Source: Rikenella microfusus (GTDB lineage: Bacteria > Bacteroidota > Bacteroidia > Bacteroidales > Tenuifilaceae). Taken from it: a DNA stretch of 64,000 nucleotides. How positions within the stretch are numbered: position 1 is the first letter of the stretch; each line of letters opens with the position of its first letter. The translations under genes and the position numbers were made by a program. Below, piece after piece: positions 1 to 8,100 of the stretch. The DNA is taken from NCBI GenBank assembly GCA_020722565.1, contig DYKO01000007.1, forward strand, positions 62,001-126,000, in the 5' to 3' direction. The notes under the pieces are model-generated. The model saw only the letters and a program-made list of their open reading frames with translations, did not search any database and was not told where the DNA came from.

Positions 1-215
1 AATCCCTTCAGATAGGAAAGTTCCAAATGGCTGTGGGCATTTACAAACCCTGGAACAATTACGCCATTAAAAAACTGGGTAGAATGGATTTCGGCAAATT
101 CATTTCCTAGATCAATTATTCTTATAACCTCCCCATCATCGGTTGTTTCTATAATCCCATTTTTAATGGGTTTACTATTGACCGGGAAAACATAGTTGGC
201 TGCAAAACGTTTCAT
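1..215 (-). CDS. Amidohydrolase family protein, N-terminal part only (cut by window edge)
   Basis: The minus strand reads from ATG at 215 down through the window edge, giving about 71 residues. They contain the metal-dependent amidohydrolase signature GFVNAHSHLE, in which the HxH pair normally binds the catalytic metal. The short beta-rich stretch before it is usual for cytosine/guanine deaminase-type amidohydrolases. The best guess is the group annotated in Bacteroidota as aminodeoxyfutalosine or S-adenosylhomocysteine deaminase-like proteins, but the substrate cannot be read from this fragment. The ATG overlaps the stop of the upstream lipoprotein gene (ATGA at 212-215), which suggests translational coupling. 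Confidence 0.75.
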   Translation of the reverse strand, partial: MKRFAANYVFPVNSKPIKNGIIETTDDGEVIRIIDLGNEFAEIHSTQFFNGVIVPGFVNAHSHLELSYLKG

Positions 216-1060
216 CGTTCAGCCTCTACCACTTTAATTTTCTTGACTTCCTTAAATTTTGGTTCTTTGGGTAAATGTTTTTCGTTCTTGGGGAAATCTT
301 CTGTTTTTGGAGTATAGTAAACCTTAAAGTTTGAGAAAATAGCCTTTCGCATGAATTTATCATCGCTGTTACCATGATCATATAACCAACCCTTTAAATG
401 GGTTATCTCAGGATTTTCAAGTTTAAAAATATGCGAGTATTTATGAACCTGACCATCCTTAATGTATGTTGCCAGTACAGAATTCTCCCTAATACCAACA
501 GGGGTCTTGTTGTCACAATAAAAGAAAATGTAGTATCTTACATTTAGTGCTTCGTCCTCAGGAAAAACTTGGGCATCGAAGGAAATCATATAATCACCGA
601 GTCCTATTACAGGGATATCAAATCCCAGCGAGGGATTGATAGTGTAATCAATGGCCATTTCCCAACGGTTTTTGAGAGGCCAAAGATTTCCATCGGCGCT
701 AGGCTCCGATATCGTTGTATTCTCATCCGATTTTTCATTCTGTTTATCTTGCAGGCGCGATAATTCAGTTACAACCTTATCAAAAATTACATCAAATCGC
801 TCGGTTCTTTTTGAGTAGTACTTTATGGAGCTATCGAATTGTGCTGTGGTGTAGCCAAACGATTCAATTATGGGTTCATAGTAAGCAATGGTATCGTGTC
901 CATAAAGTTGGGAATGGGCGTTGATAAAGGTAACACCATCGGTTATGTAAATCTTTGTAAGAATTTTAACCATGTTGTTTTCGGGGATAACAGAATTGTT
1001 CCTGCACGAGCCTAATGCAAGTAAAATACTAAGGTTAAGCCAAAAAAAGTATCGGTTCAT
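212..1060 (-). CDS. DUF4296-type lipoprotein
   Basis: The 282-residue product starts with a lipoprotein signal peptide; the lipobox LALGSC puts the modified Cys at residue 19, so it should be anchored in the envelope. Residues about 28-105 (starting NMVKILTKIYITDG) look like the DUF4296 helical domain found in Bacteroidota lipoproteins. The C-terminal half (about 130-262) is a beta-rich region of unknown function, followed by a Lys/Glu-rich tail. Function is unknown. It is translationally coupled (ATGA) to the amidohydrolase and has its own TAnnTTTG box 18 bases upstream, so it probably starts a transcription unit separate from the adhesin cluster. Confidence 0.8.
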   Translation of the reverse strand: MNRYFFWLNLSILLALGSCRNNSVIPENNMVKILTKIYITDGVTFINAHSQLYGHDTIAYYEPIIESFGYTTAQFDSSIKYYSKRTERFDVIFDKVVTELSRLQDKQNEKSDENTTISEPSADGNLWPLKNRWEMAIDYTINPSLGFDIPVIGLGDYMISFDAQVFPEDEALNVRYYIFFYCDNKTPVGIRENSVLATYIKDGQVHKYSHIFKLENPEITHLKGWLYDHGNSDDKFMRKAIFSNFKVYYTPKTEDFPKNEKHLPKEPKFKEVKKIKVVEAER

Positions 1061-1077
1061 TATAAATTTCTTTTGTG

Positions 1078-1085
1078 CAAATCTA
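1078..1085 (-). promoter_or_regulatory. Bacteroidota -7 box (TAGATTTG) for the DUF4296 gene
   Basis: On the minus strand TAGATTTG matches the TAnnTTTG consensus and lies 18 bases before the ATG at 1060. No clear TTTG -33 element is seen at the expected distance. Confidence 0.4.
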
Positions 1086-1120
1086 TTACATTTTATGTAA
1101 ATCGGATCTACGGTTAAATG

Positions 1121-1150
1121 TAAAAAGCGACCGAATTAATTGCGGTCGCT
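1121..1150 (-). terminator. Intrinsic terminator downstream of the PorP/SprF gene
   Basis: An 8-bp perfect hairpin (AGCGACCG at 1126-1133 against CGGTCGCT at 1143-1150, 9-base loop) is followed on the minus strand by a run of five T. It sits 20 bases past the stop at 1170 and separates the surface-protein cluster from the DUF4296 gene. Confidence 0.7.
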
Positions 1151-1169
1151 GAAAGGAAGAAACAAATTG

Positions 1170-2111
1170 TTACTTAATTTTATCAAACTTATATCCAATC
1201 ATAACCTCATGTGATCCCGAGTTATACTTTTTGATTCCCAAAAGGCTCCAGTCAAAAGAGTACCCGAACATGTATCGCTTTTGCCAAGTAATACCAAGTA
1301 GTATTGAAACGGCATCCTTCCAACGCAGCGAAAGACCACCCCAAATGTTGTAATCTTTTTGCAAATAGGTATATTTCCCGTTTAGTTCAATTTGCATGGG
1401 ACTTCCAAACATATACTTCAGTATTCCCGAAGCTTCAACCTCCATATTTCGGTTCAGGTTCACCCAATACCCACCACTTAGCATGATATGCTGTTTTAAA
1501 CGATTATCTTCAATTGGATTGGGATAAAATTTTAACCTTTGGCCAAAGAGCTGGTGTGCAGATAAACCTACATTGAATGAGCTGCTATAAAGATAAAACC
1601 CAACAGAAGCATCAGGGGTAACTAAAGTTTTTGTTGCCGAAATAATGGCAGGATCAAAACGGGGATCAAATTCCTCACCCAACTTTAACTTGGTCCCATC
1701 TAACCGGTACATCATAAACCCAAAAGATAATCCTCCCGATACCCTTATTCCAGATGAAGTAATTTGCATGTTATAGGCGTATGTCCCCATAATATTTGTT
1801 CTTGATGTAGGCCCTGTTACATCGTTGGTAATGTATGCCCCCCATCCCATATCGCGTTTGCTGAAAGGACCATAAACGCTTGCGCTAACCGTAAAGGGTG
1901 CATCTTCTATGCCCACCCACTGGTTACGGTTATTGGCTCGAATCTGATAATGATTCAATGTTCCTGCCACAGCTGGATTGTATAGGTAGGGGTTAAACAT
2001 GAACTGGGTGTAATGGGGTATCTGCTGTGATTTTGAAAAAATTGGTATTAACAAGCATAATGCCGCTGTCAGTACACCAATTCTCTTCGCCATAGAAATG
2101 AATATTTTCAT
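1170..2111 (-). CDS. PorP/SprF family type IX secretion membrane protein
   Basis: The 313-residue protein has a signal peptide (residues 1-28) followed by the family signature QIPHYTQFMFNPYLYNPA, then a beta-barrel-like region to the C-terminus. PorP/SprF proteins are outer-membrane partners of T9SS. SprF is needed for secretion or attachment of the giant adhesin SprB in Flavobacterium and is encoded right after it. Here the same order is seen: the gene starts 28 bases after the stop of a 2883-residue SprB-repeat protein, so this copy is probably that protein's dedicated partner. MKIFISM offers a second Met at residue 7; the longer start is kept. A strong terminator follows. Confidence 0.92.
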   Translation of the reverse strand: MKIFISMAKRIGVLTAALCLLIPIFSKSQQIPHYTQFMFNPYLYNPAVAGTLNHYQIRANNRNQWVGIEDAPFTVSASVYGPFSKRDMGWGAYITNDVTGPTSRTNIMGTYAYNMQITSSGIRVSGGLSFGFMMYRLDGTKLKLGEEFDPRFDPAIISATKTLVTPDASVGFYLYSSSFNVGLSAHQLFGQRLKFYPNPIEDNRLKQHIMLSGGYWVNLNRNMEVEASGILKYMFGSPMQIELNGKYTYLQKDYNIWGGLSLRWKDAVSILLGITWQKRYMFGYSFDWSLLGIKKYNSGSHEVMIGYKFDKIK

Positions 2112-2139
2112 AACCGTAATATTTTTAATTTATGGCATT

Positions 2140-5100
2140 CTACCTTACAATGGTAACAGAACCGGTTAATGGTTTCCAACCAGACCCTTGAGCCTGAATG
2201 TTAAACTTAATCACGTAGTAATAGGTTCCTATGGGCAACTCATTTCCGTTGTTTGAGGTACCATCCCAACCCTTAGCAGCCTGTTCACCAGTTGCAGACC
2301 AAACCAATGATCCCCAGCGATTGAAAATTTCGATTGATAAATCGGGGAAGAGATAGCTCTTGGGAACCCTCCATATATCATTAATACCATCGCCGTTGGG
2401 AGAAAATACATTGCCAAAGGCCAAATCATCAACTACTTTGGTGTACAACTTCAGCGTATCGGTACAACCGGCTTCGGTATGGGCAATTACATCCACCAAT
2501 ATATACTCTACAAAGCGCTTAGTAATAGGATCCTGAAGTTTCACTATCCTATCTTGAGGAATTTGTTGCTTAATCTCCTCGCTGAAGAGAATCTGTGAAT
2601 TCCAACTATTTGAAGGAATAAACATTTCTTCGGGTATCCACTCAAAGGTGGTGTTAAAGTCGGTATTCTTGGTTATTACATCAATATTGTACTCCTTACC
2701 CAACAGTATTGAGATAATGGAATCCTGAACAGCGGTAACGTAAAGAGGAACATGGAGGCCAATCTCAGGAAGAGCATTCAGGTTGATGGTATCCATATCA
2801 TAACACATGGGATCGCCTATATTGTAAACCTTAAGCATGTACGACTTACTACTTGTAAGATTTACCTGTATGGTTTGACTATTACTGATTTCTATATCGG
2901 TCGAAGGTAATTCGTACCAGTAGTAATTAAATATGAGACCTGTACCTCCATTTACATAACCAGTAAGAGTAACGGGATTATTAAAACATACGGTGGTATC
3001 ATTACCTGCAAAGGGTTTAAAGTTGTACTGATCCTCAATTCCCACAAAGAAAGTAGTATCGTACACACAACCGTTGAGATCGGTAACCCTTAGTGTGTAG
3101 TATCCTGAGGTTAGATTTGAAATTTGTGTTCCTGTTTCAGTTCTTCCTATCCATTCAAAATTACTCTTTATTTCGTCGAAAGTCCCTGTTCCTCCTGTTG
3201 AATTAGTAATTGTTATGCTCCCCTTATCGGTTCCATTAATGTATCTACAGTTGGCAACTTGAATATTGGCATCGAGGTGCAGCATTTCCGGACCATTTAC
3301 TGTAAATGCCTTTTGAACGGAACAGTTAAGGGCATCGGTTACGGTAAGAATATATGTTCCAACGGTAACATTTTCCAAATCGGGGGTGGTTTGTCCATTT
3401 GACCATAGGTAGGTATAGTCGGGTTGTCCTCCGCTAACCTGTACCCTAACATAACCTTCAGCCACATTAGGACATGTTAATGGATCGGATGGGGTGAGAC
3501 CAGTAATAATAATAGGTTCAGGTTCCGAAAGAGTTATACGGAGCGGAGGATCGAACGATGCTGAGCAGGAGTTCTCATCAGTAATGGTTACATCGTAAAC
3601 ACCTGCAGGAAGGTTCTCGAAAACACCAGTGGAATTGGATAAATTTAATGTACCACTAATTGTATAGGTAAGGGCTCCTGTTCCACCCGTTGCCGTTAAA
3701 TTGATAGCCCCTATGGCCTGCCCATTACATGTAGGATCAAACTGAGAGAGTTCAGTTAATTGGATTGCCGGGGGATTTGTCATGGCAGGAACATCACTTA
3801 CTACAGTAGTACATCCATGCGAATCGGAAATGGTAAAATTGGTGTACGATCCGGCAGCAACACCTGTTGCCACTGTTCCAATTGATGAGCCGCCATCCCA
3901 ACTAATGGTGTAATCTGGGGTTCCCCCAGTAATGTTAAAGGTTACCGTACCGGATGCCTCTCCGTTACATAGCGGATTAGTGAAACTTTCAAAGGATGCA
4001 ACAAGTTTTGCCGGTTCAGCAATATCAACCTGACGGTTGGGGAAAACTGTAGATATGTTATCGGTAATAGATATTAAATACGAATCTGCTGTAAGATTTT
4101 CAACAGTAAATACATTGCCTCCCATATCGTTAACGGGTACCGAAGTCATATCAGAAATTCTGTTGCAAGTTACAGTGAAAGGAGGAAATCCGCCGGTAAT
4201 GGTTATAGTAATTAAGCCATCGGATAATCCATTGCAGGTAACATCGGTTGAGGTAATATCAACATTAACTCCACTTATAACTAAATCGTTGGTTTCAATA
4301 TTACAACCATTTGAATCGGTTACCCTCACCCTATAGGTTCCTGAACCCAACCCGGTAAAGTCGCCTGTTCCGTTTGATATTGAATTAGGAAGGAGCGTAT
4401 AGGTTAATGCTCCTGTACCGCCTGTAGAAATAAGATGGATTTCACCGTCGTTGGCCCCCGGAGTGGTTTCTTGAACTACATTTACGTTGGTAATTACCAG
4501 TTGAGCGGGCTGGGTGATGGTAACCAGTTGCGATTGAGGGCAGTTGTTCACATCGTTCACCACAACAATGTAGTCATTTGCAGCGAGGTTGGTGAAAGTA
4601 TTGGTTGGGAAGAAATTAGCACCTCCATCAATGGAGTATTGTAAAGGAGGAGTACCGCCAGATGCGATAATTTCAATGCTGCCGTTAGTATCACCAAAAC
4701 ATCCTGTAACATTTGTTACATTAACATTATCAATGGTAATTAACGATGGAGAGCTAAGGGTTATATTACCCGTAGATACAGGGCCACAACCATTGGCATC
4801 GGTTACATCTACCGTATAGGATCCATCACCAAGTCCGTTGAAATCACCTGTAGTATTTGACACGGCACCGGGATTCAAAGTGTAGGTCAATGTTCCGGTA
4901 CCACCACTTGCAACAACTGTAATGCTGCCAAAAGTGGTGCAGGTGGGATTAACTGTAGCTATATTATCGATTGAAATGGCTGGAGGTTCACTAATGGTGG
5001 TACTTGAGGAGGCCATACATCCATTGTTGTCCATTACCTCAACAAGGTAGTTATTGGCGGCAAGGGCTATAAATAAGCCTGTACCCTGCCAAGCACCACT

Positions 5101-8100
5101 ATTTATACGGTACTGAATAGGTTCAACACCACCCGAAACGGTAACATTTATTTGACCATCGGACAAACCATTACATGAAACATTGGTTGATAAAACATTT
5201 AGAACGATGGGAGCAGGTTCATTAATTGTAACATCCTGAGAGGTTGTACAGAGATTGGCATCGCGTACCACCACTGTGTAAATGCCACCGCTGAGGCCAG
5301 TTTTACTGCTCGAGGCCTCAAAAGTACTACCTCCATCGTACGAGTATTCATATGGCGGAGTACCGCCAGATGCGTTTACGCTGATTTGTCCACTGCCATC
5401 GCCGTTACATACCAAATCTACAGTTGTGTAGGTGAACGATAGCTGCGGCGGTTCGATAATAGTGAATGGCCCTGCAACAATAGGACCACAGCTATTGGCA
5501 TCATCAATTTCAACAGTATAGGTTCCGGCTGAAATATTGGTAAATGTCCCTGTACCATTGGTTGCAATTATGTTAGAACCCGCATCGAGCAAATTGTAAG
5601 TAAGTGGAGCAGTTCCTCCTGATCCGGAAACCGATATGGTTCCATCGTTTGCCCCAAAGCAGGTTATATCAGTAGAGTTCTGACTGCTTATAGAAAGGAG
5701 ATCGGGTTCAATAATTGTTAAATCTGTTCCAATTGTAATACAACCATTGTTGTCCTGAACAGCAGGAGTATAAGTCCCAGCACCAAGACCTGTGAAAAGC
5801 CCAGTAGCATTCCCAAATGGTGCGCCCCCTGTAATACTGTAATTATAGGGGCTGGTGCCACCTGATGCAACCAAAGTTATGGATCCGTCGCTAAGGCCAT
5901 TACAAGTTATATCGGTTTTGGTTTGTGTTGTAAAAAACAATGCCGGGGGTTGACCAACGGTAGTATCTTGGGTCAAAATACAGCCATTTACATCGCGAAC
6001 ATAAATGGTGTAAGGCCCTGCGGTTAAACCGGTAAAGTTGCCCGCTGCATAAAAATCAGTACCATTAATGGAATATTCCAGTGCACCAGTTCCTCCACTT
6101 GCAACAGCATCTACCGCACCATTGTTGCCTCCGAAGCAAGTTACATCGGTAACAGTAAGGTTGTCAATTACTATAGGAGGCGGACCAGCTATGCTGGCAG
6201 GTTTTGTTACAATGCAACCATTAGCGTCTCTTACATATACTGTGTAAGAACCTACGCCCACATTAAATGTGTATGTTGTAGGATGGTACGTAACTCCATC
6301 AATGGAAACCTGCTTTAATCCGGTACCACCCGATACCCCTGTAACCTTTATTATACCGTTGGTGTTGTACCAGCATCCCGTAACATCGGTGGTTTGAACC
6401 GTAAAGCTAATTGGCGAAGGTTGATTGATATAAATTGGGTTACCATTGTTTGCAGCTGAGATACAACCATTAGAATCGCGTACCTTTATATAGTAGGGAT
6501 TAGTGGTACCAGCAGGTAGTCCCTCGAATACAGGGTTTGAACCCCAAAGCTCGGGCTGGTATATAGAGTACTCATAACCAGAACCTGAACCACCAGAAAC
6601 ATTACTAATGGTAATCTTACCGGTGTTGTCGCCATAGCAGGTAGTTACCTGAGTAATCTCATATGTGAACGATATGGCCGAAGGTTCTACAAGTTGAACC
6701 GTAGTAGGCCATGTCTCAGTACATCCATTCGCATCGCGAACAACAATATCGTAATACCCTTCCCCTACAGTGAAAACATTACTGGCCTGGAAAGTTGCAC
6801 CATTGTCAATTGAGTATTCAAGAGGAGGCGTCCCCCCTGTTGCAGTTACTGTAATGGTTCCGTCCGATGCACCCGCACAGGAAATTGGTGTTGTTGAAAC
6901 ATCGGTTATCTTAATTGAGTCCGGACCGCTAACAATTATGTCTTCGGTGTATGCAGGACAAGCTTTTGTATCGATTATTTCAAGGGTATAAGTTCCTTGT
7001 CCAAGACCGTTGAAAATAGCAGTGGTTGGATACGAAGGGGTTTGAGTACCTATAGTTGTTGAGCCCAAGTACAGCGTGTAGGTGTAATCAGGTGTTCCTC
7101 CATTGCCAAGCACTTCAATCGAGCCGTTGGTATTGGTAGCACAAATCGTAACATCTGTAATTGTTTTTGAATCAATTCCAATTGCTGCTGGTTCAGTAAG
7201 TGTAACATTTCCGATAGTTTGGCAACTAGCGGCATCGGTAACAGTAACGTTGTAGGCTACTCCTGCAGAAAGTCCGGTTGCCGTTTGTCCCGTTTGTACA
7301 GGAGATGTGTCCCAACTGTAAAAGTAACCTGGCGTTCCACCGGAAACATTAACGGTTGCCTGTCCATCAGAATATCCATTACATGAAGGTTCCGTTATGG
7401 TAAAACCATCAATTACCAATTCTGCGCTAACGATGATTTGAACAACATTGCTCGGGTGATCGGTACAAGGACCACTAGTAACCAACCTGCGGAACCAGGT
7501 GGTTTGGGTTAGTGGCCCAGGTTGATAGTTAATAGCGGTAGCCCCAGCTATATCTGAGAATGGTCCAGCGGCACCAGCTGTACTGCTTTGCCACTTATAT
7601 GTAAAAGACCCATTACCGCCCGTTGGGGTAGAACCATCAAGTTGAGTAGGGGTAGCGTTATAGCAGATAGTTTGATCGGCGCTAATTGTGTTATTATCAA
7701 TGGCAGGTAAAACAGTAATGGAAACAGCATTGCTTATATTAACACAAGATCCAGAAGTAACTACTCGCCTATACCAAGTATCAGCAGTAAGTGCTGGTGG
7801 GGAGTAGTTTTGAGAGGTAGCACCAGTAATATTACTATAAGGTCCAGTAGCCCCGGTAGTGCTAATCTGCCAACGATAAGAGTAAGTGCCATTACCTCCT
7901 CCAGGAACAGGGCCTGTTAGTTGTGCTGGTGCTGTGTTATAGCATATGGTTTGATCTGATGCAATACTATTACCTGTTATTTCAGGAATAACGGTAATGG
8001 TAACGGTATTTGAGTAGGTGGTACCACAGGTGTTATTTTCAACCCTCCGGTAGCAGCGACTTTCAGTAAGGCCTGCTGGGGGATCGTAACTTGAACCGGT